From Microbacterium sp. p3-SID336 (GTDB lineage: Bacteria > Actinomycetota > Actinomycetes > Actinomycetales > Microbacteriaceae): a DNA stretch of 64,000 nt. The notes under the pieces were generated by a model that made no database searches, had not been told where the DNA came from, and was given only the letters and a program-made list of their open reading frames with translations. The stretch spans positions 1 to 64,000 of the forward strand of contig NZ_JALXPE010000004.1 in assembly GCF_025143365.1 (NCBI RefSeq). Reading direction: 5' to 3'. A program made the position numbers and the translations under genes. Below are positions 24,984-32,274 of this stretch, in pieces. Position 1 is the first letter of the stretch. Each line of letters begins with the position of its first letter.

Positions 24984-26135
24984 ATGGCAGAGGCATACAT
25001 CGTCGACGCGGTCCGCTCGCCCGTCGGCAAGCGAGGCGGCTCCCTCTCGGGCGTCCACCCGGCCGACCTGGGCGCGCACAGCCTGCGGGCGCTCGTCGAG
25101 CGGACCGGCATCGACCCCGGGGCCCTCGACGACGTCATCATCGGCGCCACCGACACCATCGGGGGCCAGGCGGGCAATGTGGGCCGCTCCGCCGTGCTGG
25201 TCGCCGGCTTCCCCGAGCACGTGCCGGGCGTGACGATCGACCGGCAGTGCGGGTCGAGCCAGCAGGCCGTGCACTTCGCCGCACAGGCCGTGATGAGCGG
25301 CACCAGTGACCTGATCATCGCGGGCGGGCTGCAGAACATGTCGCAGCTGCCGATCTCGTCCGCCATGGTCGCGGGAGAGGCGTACGGCTTCACGACCCCG
25401 TTCGCGGAGTCGCCCGGATGGCAGGCCAGGTACCCCGACCAGGAGATCTCGCAGTTCGTCGGCGCGGAGATGATCGCCGAGAAGTGGGACATCAGCCGCG
25501 AGGAGATGGAGCAGTTCGCGCTGGAGAGCCACCGTCGTGCGGCGCTGGCCCAGGACGAGGGCCGATTCGACCGGGAGATCGCGCCGCTGAACGGCCTCGA
25601 CCATGACGAGGGCGTGCGCCGCGACACCTCCCTGGAGCGCATGGCCGGACTCCAGACGCTCACCCCGGGCGGACGGCTCACGGCGGCGGTGGCCTCGCAG
25701 ATCAGCGACGCGTCCAGCGCCGTGCTCGTCGCGAGCGCGCAGGCGGTGAAGGACCACGGGCTCACCCCGCGCGCCCGCATCCACCACCTGTCCGTGCGCG
25801 GCGACAGCCCCGTGTTCATGCTCACCGCCCCGATCCCCGCGACCCGCTACGCCCTGGAGCGCTCCGGCATGAGCCTGGACGACATCGACCTGTTCGAGGT
25901 GAACGAGGCCTTCGCGTCGGTCGTGCTCGCCTGGATGCGCGAGACCGGGGTGCCGCACGAGAAGGTGAACGTGAACGGCGGCGGCATCGCCCTCGGCCAC
26001 CCGATCGGCGCGACCGGCACCCGTCTGATGACGACGATGCTGAACGAGCTGGAGCGCACCGGCGGCCGCTACGGCCTGCAGACCATGTGCGAGGGCGGCG
26101 GTCTCGCCAACGTCACCATCATCGAACGCCTCTGA
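24984..26135 (+). CDS. fadA6: Thiolase FadA6
   Basis: A 383-residue degradative thiolase. Cys89 ([10 protein letters not shown]), His339 (ALGHPIG) and Cys369 (TMCEGGG) form the active site. Stretches such as [30 protein letters not shown] and the end [18 protein letters not shown] match mycobacterial FadA6, the thiolase for the ring-derived beta-oxidation steps. GAGAAGGAAG upstream of the ATG is a strong ribosome site. It ends the fadE30-ipdF-fadA6 operon. It is clearly distinct from the thiolase in the first KstR2-type operon. Confidence 0.92.
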   Translation: MAEAYIVDAVRSPVGKRGGSLSGVHPADLGAHSLRALVERTGIDPGALDDVIIGATDTIGGQAGNVGRSAVLVAGFPEHVPGVTIDRQCGSSQQAVHFAAQAVMSGTSDLIIAGGLQNMSQLPISSAMVAGEAYGFTTPFAESPGWQARYPDQEISQFVGAEMIAEKWDISREEMEQFALESHRRAALAQDEGRFDREIAPLNGLDHDEGVRRDTSLERMAGLQTLTPGGRLTAAVASQISDASSAVLVASAQAVKDHGLTPRARIHHLSVRGDSPVFMLTAPIPATRYALERSGMSLDDIDLFEVNEAFASVVLAWMRETGVPHEKVNVNGGGIALGHPIGATGTRLMTTMLNELERTGGRYGLQTMCEGGGLANVTIIERL

Positions 26136-26193
26136 TTCCGCCTGCGAGGAACCCGGCCTGTGGAAAGGGATCGTCGCCCGAGTCCGCGTGCCC

Positions 26194-26199
26194 TACCGT
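26194..26199 (+). promoter_or_regulatory. -10 box for leaderless NYN gene
   Basis: TACCGT lies six bases before the ATG of the NYN-domain gene, and there is no ribosome site. Suggests separate, leaderless expression from within the catabolic cluster. Confidence 0.5.
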
Positions 26200-26205
26200 G
26201 TGGTC

Positions 26206-26940
26206 ATGAGGGTCGGCGTGTACATCGACGGGTTCAACCTCTACTACGGATTGCGGGGGATCTGCGGGCGTGGAGCGGCCGGATGGAGGTGGCTCGACCT
26301 GCGTGCCCTCTCCCAGATCCTTCTCGACGGTCCTGGACGGGGGTGGCCAGGTGCTCACCCCGCGCGCATCGTCTACTGCACGGCACGCGTGAGCGGCGCC
26401 GCGAATGAATCCGGCCAGCGGGACCAGGACACGTACCTGCGGGCACTCGCCTCCCACGGTGCCTACGACCACCTCGCGCTGGGCACGTATGTGTCGCGAC
26501 TCGCAACGGCACCGCTGGCGACGGCCGACCGTCGGAACAGGCCGGTCCTCACGCATCCTGGCTGGCCGCTCATGGTGAGAGACTCCGAAGGTGCAGACAG
26601 CCCCCGCGCGACTTTCATGGCGTCGGTCGCCCGGCGGGAGGAGAAGGGCTCCGATGTCAACGTCGCGTCTCACCTGCTCCTCGACGTGTTGCGCGGACAC
26701 GTCGATGCCGCGATCGTGATCAGCAATGACAGCGACCTCGCATTCCCCGTGCGAGAGGCGCGGAAGCTCATCCCCGTGGGGACCGTCAATCCGACCCGGT
26801 CTTACCGGGCCGGTGCCTTGGCAGGGAGTCCGGCGGATGGGGTGGGCGGCCACTGGTGGCATCAGGTGACGGCGGATCAGGCCGCGGCAGCGCAATTGCC
26901 TGCCGCCGTCGGGCGCCTGGTGCGTCCGCACGGGTGGTGA
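26206..26940 (+). CDS. NYN domain-containing protein (PIN-like ribonuclease)
   Basis: A 244-residue protein with a NYN/PIN-like nuclease domain over residues 1-205. [10 protein letters not shown] at the N-terminus, [16 protein letters not shown] near 147 and [16 protein letters not shown] near 170 supply the conserved Asp residues of the metal site. The remaining C-terminal 40 residues have no known motif. The ATG is preferred over a GTG six codons earlier because of the leaderless -10 spacing. Local base composition looks less GC-rich than in flanking genes, and the gene has no link to catabolism, so it may be an insertion. Target RNA is unknown. Confidence 0.8.
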   Translation: MRVGVYIDGFNLYYGLRGICGRGAAGWRWLDLRALSQILLDGPGRGWPGAHPARIVYCTARVSGAANESGQRDQDTYLRALASHGAYDHLALGTYVSRLATAPLATADRRNRPVLTHPGWPLMVRDSEGADSPRATFMASVARREEKGSDVNVASHLLLDVLRGHVDAAIVISNDSDLAFPVREARKLIPVGTVNPTRSYRAGALAGSPADGVGGHWWHQVTADQAAAAQLPAAVGRLVRPHGW

Positions 26941-26991
26941 GGCAGAGCTCCGTGCGGGGAGCCCGGTGCGTGCTACCCTGGAGCCATACCA

Positions 26992-27016
26992 CTCGGTCCC
27001 TCTGGGGCCGAGTTTT
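26992..27016 (+). terminator. Rho-independent terminator
   Basis: Stem CTCGGTCCC / GGGGCCGAG (nine pairs, one G-T) with loop TCT is followed by TTTT. It ends plus-strand transcription from the NYN gene before the convergent ipdC operon. A TACCCT box 16 bases upstream of the stem could also start a very short terminated RNA. Confidence 0.75.
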
Positions 27017-27031
27017 CTCGTTGTGCGGGGG

Positions 27032-28105
27032 TCAGTCGAGGAGGCAGGCGGCGGCGGCGCGCAGGTGGATCACGGCGTCGCGGACGACACGGTCCACGAG
27101 CTCCTCGCAGCTGGGCAGGTCGTCGATGAGGCCGACCACCTGACCGGCCGCGAGCATCCCGGCGGAGGTGTCTCCGTCGACGAGCCCGGCCTTGAGCAGC
27201 ATGGGGGTGTTCGCGGCGAGGGTCATCTGCCCCCAGGAGCGCCCTGTGGCCTTCTTCATCGACAGCGCGTCCTTCACGAGCTGCGGCCAGCTCAGGCCCG
27301 AGAGCTTCTTGAACTCCCACGACCGGCGCAGAGTGGGCAGCACGCGGGAGAGGCCGTTGCCGCCCTCCAGTCCCTCGACGAACTCGGTGCGCAGCAGCCG
27401 GTGCGGCATGCCGTCGGCCTTCGTGGTCACGACAGTGCCGTCCAGCCCGAAGTCCAGGTACCGTCGCTTCACCGCCTCGGGCACGGAGCTGTCGCTCGTG
27501 AGCAGGAACCGGGTGCCCATGCCGACGCCCGCCGCCCCGGAGGCGAGGGCGGCGGCGAGCCCACGGCCGTCGTGGAAGCCGCCCGCCGCGATCACCGGGA
27601 TGTCGACCGCGGACACGACCGAGGGCAGCAGGATCGAGGTCGGGACGGCGCCGGTGTGACCGCCGCCCTCGCCGCCCTGCACCATCACGGCGTCCGCGCC
27701 CCACGCGGCGACCTTCTCGGCGTGGCGCACGGCGCCGATCGACGGGATCACCACGACGCCGTTGTCCTTGAGTCGCTCGATCAGCTCGCGCCGCGGCGCG
27801 AGGGCGAAGCTCGCCACCTTCACCCCGTGCCGGATGAGCAGCTCGACGCGCGCGGCGGCGTCCCCGGCGTCGGCGCGCAGGTTCACGCCGAACGGGCGGT
27901 CGGTGCGCTCCTTCACCTCGATGATCTGCCGCTCCAGCTCGTCGTGCGTCATGGTGGCCGAGGCGAGGATGCCGAGGGCGCCGGCCTGTGCGGTGGCGGT
28001 GACCAGGCGGGCGCCGGCGACCCAGCCCATCCCGGTCTGCACGATCGGGTGGTCGACGCCGGTCAGACGCGTCAGCGGGGTGGAGAGCTGCGGGGGCGTG
28101 GTCAT
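27032..28105 (-). CDS. ipdC: IpdC, nitronate-monooxygenase-type flavoprotein
   Basis: A 357-residue TIM-barrel flavoprotein of the NMO/2-nitropropane dioxygenase family, near the 355 residues of M. tuberculosis IpdC. FMN-site features are PIVQTGMGWVAG (about 20), VMVQGGEGGGHTG (about 140), IPVIAAGGFHDGRGLAAAL (about 170) and GVGMGTRFL (about 195). In mycobacteria IpdC is the acyl-CoA reductase acting between IpdF and EchA20 in five-membered-ring opening. Its start overlaps the ipdB stop by ATGA, and it ends the operon echA20-ipdA-ipdB-ipdC. Confidence 0.9.
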   Translation of the reverse strand: MTTPPQLSTPLTRLTGVDHPIVQTGMGWVAGARLVTATAQAGALGILASATMTHDELERQIIEVKERTDRPFGVNLRADAGDAAARVELLIRHGVKVASFALAPRRELIERLKDNGVVVIPSIGAVRHAEKVAAWGADAVMVQGGEGGGHTGAVPTSILLPSVVSAVDIPVIAAGGFHDGRGLAAALASGAAGVGMGTRFLLTSDSSVPEAVKRRYLDFGLDGTVVTTKADGMPHRLLRTEFVEGLEGGNGLSRVLPTLRRSWEFKKLSGLSWPQLVKDALSMKKATGRSWGQMTLAANTPMLLKAGLVDGDTSAGMLAAGQVVGLIDDLPSCEELVDRVVRDAVIHLRAAAACLLD

Positions 28106-28851
28106 GATGCGATCACCTCTCGGTCGCGGAGTCCGCGGGGGTCGAGGCGCTCGCGCAGGAGGCGCAGCTCCTCGGCGGTGGGCTGCCGGGTCTCGGGGAC
28201 CTCGGCGGGGACGTGCAGCGGGAAGCCGGTGGCGGCGACGACCTGCGCGACCGTCACGCCGGGGTGCACACTGTGAAGGGCGACCGTGCCGCCGGGGCCG
28301 GTGAGGTCGAGCACGGCGAGGTCGGTGACGATGCGCCGCACGTCGTGGAACCGGTCGGCGCCCTCCGCACGAGCGCGCGCGGGGCCGACGCCGGTGACGA
28401 CGTCGACCCGTTCGACGAACACCCGCGGGCTGTGCCTGGCCACCCAGTAGCTCGTGGCGTGGTTGGCGGTGTTGGTCGCCGCGGCCCTCGCCCCGAGCAG
28501 CTGCCGGGTGGGGCGGTCGCGGTCGCCGATCGCGGAGAGGTTCTGGTCGCCGTGCCGGTCGAGCTGCGCGGCGCCCATGACCACGTGGCGCCGGCCGCGG
28601 GCGATCAGCTCGAACAGCTGTGCGTAAGGGAGCGGGGCCTCCGGCTCGCGGAACGGCTCGTCCACGGCCGGGGTGTCGGCGTAGAGGGTGGCCTCGCCGT
28701 CGCTGAGCAGCAGGGCGTGGGCATGTGTCAGCCGGGCGAGCCGGGCGCCGAGCGTGGGCACGACGCCGACGGTGCTCGCGAGGACGGCGCCCGCGCCGCG
28801 GAACAGGTCGCTGCAGGCGGCGGCGGCGACCTCGGCCCGTGTGGCGTTCAC
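28102..28851 (-). CDS. IpdB-like subunit, second (diverged) pair
   Basis: A 249-residue CoA-transferase-fold beta subunit like the canonical IpdB in this window. Shared stretches are LLSDGEATLY, GAAQLDRHGDQNLS, WVARHSPRVFVERVD and the end LDPRGLRDREV. The start is GTG, overlapping the ipdA stop (GTGA). In gene order this pair occupies the place of mycobacterial ipdAB (next to ipdC and echA20), but its sequence, with more Ala/Arg-rich variable stretches, is less like the mycobacterial proteins than the pair beside kstR2. It may accept a differently substituted ring. Confidence 0.85.
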   Translation of the reverse strand: MNATRAEVAAAACSDLFRGAGAVLASTVGVVPTLGARLARLTHAHALLLSDGEATLYADTPAVDEPFREPEAPLPYAQLFELIARGRRHVVMGAAQLDRHGDQNLSAIGDRDRPTRQLLGARAAATNTANHATSYWVARHSPRVFVERVDVVTGVGPARARAEGADRFHDVRRIVTDLAVLDLTGPGGTVALHSVHPGVTVAQVVAATGFPLHVPAEVPETRQPTAEELRLLRERLDPRGLRDREVIAS

Positions 28852-29681
28852 GACGCACGCTCCTTATCGTCCGCGTCGAGGAAGCGCGCCAGGAACGCGG
28901 CGAGGGCCTCGGGGGAGGAGGCGGCGTCGCTGTAGGCGCGCTGCTCGTCCTCGTCGCGGTCCCGGTGCGGAGGGTGAGCGGTGAAGCCCGCGCCCGCGGG
29001 GGCGTGCACGACGCGGTCGACCAGGGTGCGGTCGAGGAAGCGGGCGGTGGGCCCCGCGCCGTCCCAGAGACCGGCGGTGTCCACGATCTCCTCCACGCTC
29101 ACGACGGTGTGGGCGGCGGCTCCGGCGAACAGGTCGTCGAAGAACAGATCCGGTCCCAGGCACACGGCGGTGCCGGACGCGTCGGCGCGGTCCAGGTGCA
29201 GCAGGGCGAGGTCGAGCGGCACGGCTGGCATCGCCACGAGCACCTCGGCGTCGGCGTACGGGGAGGTGATCGTGCGGACGGCGGGATTGCGGGTCACCGC
29301 ATCCGAGCCCGCGCCCGAACGGGTGACCTCGAAGGGCAGCCGTCGCGATGCCGCCCGGAGCCCCGCGACCAGCATGCCCTCGTCGTACTCGACGCTGCGC
29401 ACGGCGCCGGACTGCCGGGCGGCGGCGAAGTGCGGGTCGATCGCGATGCTGTCCAGCGACACGAACCCATGCACGATCTCGCTCGCCTGGCCGGTGGCGC
29501 AGAGGATGCCGACGTCCGGGCCGCCGAAGCTCACGATCCGCAGGTCCCTGGCGCGGGAGCGGACGACCTCACGCACGAGCGCCCAGGGCTTCCGCCGCGA
29601 CCCCCAGCCGCCGATGCCGATGGTCATGCCGTCGTGGATCAGCGGCGCGACCTCGGCGACGGACGGGGCCAGGACGCTCAT
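28848..29681 (-). CDS. IpdA-like subunit, second (diverged) pair
   Basis: A 277-residue alpha subunit. GIGGWGSRRKP, FGGPDVGIL, HGFVSLDS and VEYDEGML (Asp100-Glu101) keep the ring-hydrolase fingerprint. The C-terminal active-site-side segment has diverged: HAPAGAGFTAHPPHRD replaces the canonical EAPQGAHFTTCAPDY, losing the HFTT element. It is coupled to echA20 upstream and to its IpdB partner downstream by four-base overlaps. Likely a ring-opening hydrolase with altered specificity, or a working IpdA whose partner copy is redundant; sequence alone cannot decide. Confidence 0.85.
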   Translation of the reverse strand: MSVLAPSVAEVAPLIHDGMTIGIGGWGSRRKPWALVREVVRSRARDLRIVSFGGPDVGILCATGQASEIVHGFVSLDSIAIDPHFAAARQSGAVRSVEYDEGMLVAGLRAASRRLPFEVTRSGAGSDAVTRNPAVRTITSPYADAEVLVAMPAVPLDLALLHLDRADASGTAVCLGPDLFFDDLFAGAAAHTVVSVEEIVDTAGLWDGAGPTARFLDRTLVDRVVHAPAGAGFTAHPPHRDRDEDEQRAYSDAASSPEALAAFLARFLDADDKERAS

Positions 29682-30436
29682 GTCGAGAGGTTCTCGCCGG
29701 TGGCGACGAACGCGTCGCGGTGCTCGTCTGCGACGCCGGCGAGGTTCAGCTCGAACGTGAAGCCCTGCTCGAAGCGGTAGCTGCGGTTCACGTCGATCGG
29801 GTCGATGCCGTTCAGGGCCTCCTTGGCGGCGCGGATCACGCGCGGGTCCTTCGCCGCGATGTCCTCCGCGAGGGCGAGGGCCGTGGCGTCCAGCTCGTCG
29901 CGGGGCACGACGGCCGAGACGGAGCCGAACTCCTCCAGCCGCTGCGCGGTGACGGTGCGGCTCGTGTAGTACATGGAGCGCAGCATGTGCTGTGGCACGA
30001 GCCGGGAGAGGTGGGTGGCCGCGCCGAGAGCGCCGCGGTCGACCTCGGGCACCCCGAAGGTCGCGTCGTCGGACGCCACGATCACGTCGCTGTTGCCGAC
30101 GAGTCCGACCCCGCCGCCGAGGCAGAAGCCGTTGACGGCGGCGATCACGGGCACGGCGCATTCGTAGATCGCCTTGAACGCCTCGTAGCAGCCGCGGTTG
30201 GCGCCGAGGATGCCCGAGAAGCCCTCGATGCGCTGCATCTCCTTGATGTCGACCCCGGCGTTGAAGCCGCGGCCCTCGGCGCGCAGGATGACGACGCGGG
30301 TCTCGGCATCGGCCGACGCCTCCCGCATCGCGGCGGCGACGTCGAACCAGCCTGCGACGGGCAGCGCGTTGACCGGCGGGTAGTCCATGGTGACGGTGCG
30401 GACGCCGCGAGGATGGAGAGTGGATGTGATCGTCAT
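29678..30436 (-). CDS. echA20: Crotonase EchA20, five-membered-ring hydrolase
   Basis: A 252-residue crotonase. AEGRGFNAGVDIKEMQRIEG (residues about 53-72), NGFCLGGGVGLVGNSDVIVA, GALGAATHLSRLVPQHM, KDPRVIRAAKEALN and EQGFTFELNLAGVADEHRD match M. tuberculosis EchA20 almost exactly. EchA20 hydrolytically opens the five-membered D ring of the HIP-derived CoA ester. It opens the operon that includes ipdA, ipdB and ipdC, ten bases from one KstR2-type box with two more beyond. Confidence 0.94.
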   Translation of the reverse strand: MTITSTLHPRGVRTVTMDYPPVNALPVAGWFDVAAAMREASADAETRVVILRAEGRGFNAGVDIKEMQRIEGFSGILGANRGCYEAFKAIYECAVPVIAAVNGFCLGGGVGLVGNSDVIVASDDATFGVPEVDRGALGAATHLSRLVPQHMLRSMYYTSRTVTAQRLEEFGSVSAVVPRDELDATALALAEDIAAKDPRVIRAAKEALNGIDPIDVNRSYRFEQGFTFELNLAGVADEHRDAFVATGENLST

Positions 30437-30445
30437 CGATACCTG

Positions 30446-30459
30446 ACCTAACGTTTGCT
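30446..30459. promoter_or_regulatory. KstR2-type operator copy 1, echA20 side
   Basis: ACCTAACGTTTGCT shares the framework of AnCAAGnnCTTGnT with three mismatches. It begins ten bases from the echA20 start codon. It is the weakest of the eight copies. Confidence 0.5.
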
Positions 30460-30470
30460 CAAGGCACCCT

Positions 30471-30484
30471 AACAGGTGCTTGGT
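30471..30484. promoter_or_regulatory. KstR2-type operator copy 2, middle
   Basis: AACAGGTGCTTGGT matches AnCAAGnnCTTGnT with one mismatch. Lies 25 bases from copy 1 in the same divergent promoter region. Confidence 0.6.
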
Positions 30485-30516
30485 TCGCTCCGGAAGACCT
30501 GCGGAGCATTTGCCCT

Positions 30517-30530
30517 AGCAATTGCTTGGT
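30517..30530. promoter_or_regulatory. KstR2-type operator copy 3, SDR side
   Basis: AGCAATTGCTTGGT matches AnCAAGnnCTTGnT with one mismatch and includes the perfect palindrome AGCAATTGCT. It precedes the plus-strand SDR-MaoC operon by 62 bases. Confidence 0.7.
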
Positions 30531-30592
30531 TGGTATGCTCGCGGCATCCGACACCCGCGTCCGCCGACGCCGCTCAAAGGAGAGAGTCGACC

Positions 30593-31495
30593 ATGGCAGG
30601 AATCCTCGAAGGCCGCGTCGCCATCGTCACCGGGGCCGGTCGCGGCCTCGGCAGGGAGCACGCCCGCGAGCTCGCCCGGCAGGGCGCGAAGGTCGTGGTC
30701 AACGACCTCGGCACCACCCTCGACGGCAACGGCGTCTCCGTCGGCCCCGCCCAGGAGGTCGTCGACCTCATCGCGGCCGAGGGTGGCGAGGCCGTCGCGA
30801 ACGGCGCCGACATCGCCGACTTCGCCCAGGCCGGCGCTCTGGTCGCACAGGCCGTGTCGACCTTCGGCCGCCTCGACATCCTCGTCAACAACGCCGGCTT
30901 CGTGCGCGACCGCATGCTCGTGAACGCCGACGAGGACGAGTGGGACGCCGTGATCCGCGTGCACCTCAAGGGTCACTTCGCGCCGCTGCGTCACGCCGCG
31001 GCGCACTGGCGGGCGGAGGCCAAGGCCGGGCGGCAGCCGGACGCGCGCGTCATCAACACCTCCTCCGGCGCCGGCCTCCAGGGGAGCATCGGGCAGGCCG
31101 CGTACTCGGCGGCGAAGGGCGGCATCGCGTCGCTCACCCTGGTCGCCGCGGCCGAACTGCAGCGGTACGGCGTCGGCGTCAACGCGATCGCCCCCTCCGC
31201 CCGCACCCGCATGACCGAGGGGCCGTTCGCGGAGGCGATGGCCGCGCCGGAGGACGGCTTCGACCGGATGGATCCCGCCAACGTGTCGCCCGTGGTGGCC
31301 TGGCTCGCCAGTGCCGACTGCGACGTGACCGGACGGGTCATCGAGGTCGAGGGCGGCCGCATCTGCCTGGAGGAGGGGTGGCGGCACGGCCCCGTCCGCG
31401 AGCTCGACCGGCGCTGGACCGCTGCGGAGGTCGGCGACGCCGTGCGCGCCCTGGCCGCCGAGGGCACCGCCCCCGAGCCGGTGTACGGCGCATGA
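30593..31495 (+). CDS. SDR family dehydrogenase, Rv3548c-like
   Basis: A 300-residue SDR of the multifunctional-enzyme-type-2 (HSD17B4-like) group. TGAGRGLG near residue 12, NNAGFVRDRML, HLKGHFAPLRHAAAHWR, SSGAGLQGSIGQ with Tyr171/Lys175 (YSAAK), and IAPSARTRMTEG match M. tuberculosis Rv3548c, including the C-terminal PVYGA ending. Probably oxidises a 3-hydroxyacyl-CoA. AAAGGAGAG precedes the ATG. It is followed by a MaoC-like hydratase (ATGA overlap), the same activity pair that is fused in eukaryotic peroxisomal enzyme. Confidence 0.9.
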   Translation: MAGILEGRVAIVTGAGRGLGREHARELARQGAKVVVNDLGTTLDGNGVSVGPAQEVVDLIAAEGGEAVANGADIADFAQAGALVAQAVSTFGRLDILVNNAGFVRDRMLVNADEDEWDAVIRVHLKGHFAPLRHAAAHWRAEAKAGRQPDARVINTSSGAGLQGSIGQAAYSAAKGGIASLTLVAAAELQRYGVGVNAIAPSARTRMTEGPFAEAMAAPEDGFDRMDPANVSPVVAWLASADCDVTGRVIEVEGGRICLEEGWRHGPVRELDRRWTAAEVGDAVRALAAEGTAPEPVYGA

Positions 31496-32274
31496 GCGCG
31501 GGGGACTGGGCCGGGCGCGATCTGGGCGAACGCACCGTCGGCTACGACGAGCGCGACGCGATCCTCTACGCGCTGGCGGTCGGCGCGCAGGCCACCGACC
31601 TCGACCTCGTGTTCGAGGAGCGGCTGCGCGTGCTGCCGTCGTTCGGCCTCACGCTCGCGCAGTGGGCTCCCGACGTGCTGGCCGAGGCCGGGGCGTTCGA
31701 CGCGCGGGCCGTGCACGGCTCGCAGACGCTCGAGGTGCATCGCCCGCTGCCCCGCTCGGGGGAGCTGCGGCTCGCCGCCCGGGTGGGCGACGTGTGGGAC
31801 AAGGGCTCCGCTGCCGTGTTCGACGTGATCGTGGAGTGCGCGGAGTTCACCGCCACGTGGTCGCTGTTCGCCCCGGGCGTCGGCGGTTTCGGCGGGGAGC
31901 GGGGGCCGTCGCGTCCGGTCGCGGCCGAGCGCCCTGGCGGCGCCACCGCGTCCGTCCGCACCTTCCCCACACAGGCCGCCCTGTACCGGCTTACGGGCGA
32001 CCGGCATCACATCCACATCGACCCCGCCGCCTCCGCGCGCATCGGACAGCCCGTGCCGATCCTGCAGGGGCTGTGCACCCTCGCCGCGACGACCCTCGTG
32101 CTCGCCGCGGCGCAGGGCGCACATCCGGCCGAGCTGAGCTCGCTGCAGGGGCGTTTCAGCGGGCCCGTCGTCCCCGGCGACGTGCTCGAGGTCGAGCACT
32201 GGGAGGGTGGCGCGTTCGAGCTGCGTCGCGACGGCACGCCGGTCATCTCCGATGGCAGGGCGGTGTTCGCATGA
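31492..32274 (+). CDS. MaoC-like (double hotdog) enoyl-CoA hydratase
   Basis: A 260-residue double-hotdog protein. The hydratase-2 motif appears as YRLTGDRHHIHIDP near residue 162: the catalytic Asp and His are kept, but the usual Asn-Pro is replaced by His-His. The N-terminal hotdog half is more degenerate (residues 1-130). It should hydrate 2-enoyl-CoA with R stereochemistry, feeding the SDR encoded just upstream. Coupled by ATGA overlaps on both sides. Confidence 0.83.
   Translation: MSAGDWAGRDLGERTVGYDERDAILYALAVGAQATDLDLVFEERLRVLPSFGLTLAQWAPDVLAEAGAFDARAVHGSQTLEVHRPLPRSGELRLAARVGDVWDKGSAAVFDVIVECAEFTATWSLFAPGVGGFGGERGPSRPVAAERPGGATASVRTFPTQAALYRLTGDRHHIHIDPAASARIGQPVPILQGLCTLAATTLVLAAAQGAHPAELSSLQGRFSGPVVPGDVLEVEHWEGGAFELRRDGTPVISDGRAVFA

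Noticed and set aside
24984..26135. Assigning the thiolase as FadA5 (side-chain thiolase)
   Set aside because: Motifs and the ipdF-fadA6 operon match FadA6 closely, and FadA5 neighbours (side-chain genes) are missing.
26941..27031. tRNA-like or riboswitch-like structure upstream of the ipdC end
   Set aside because: Only the terminator stem and a promoter-like box are seen; no cloverleaf arms, anticodon or conserved riboswitch core.
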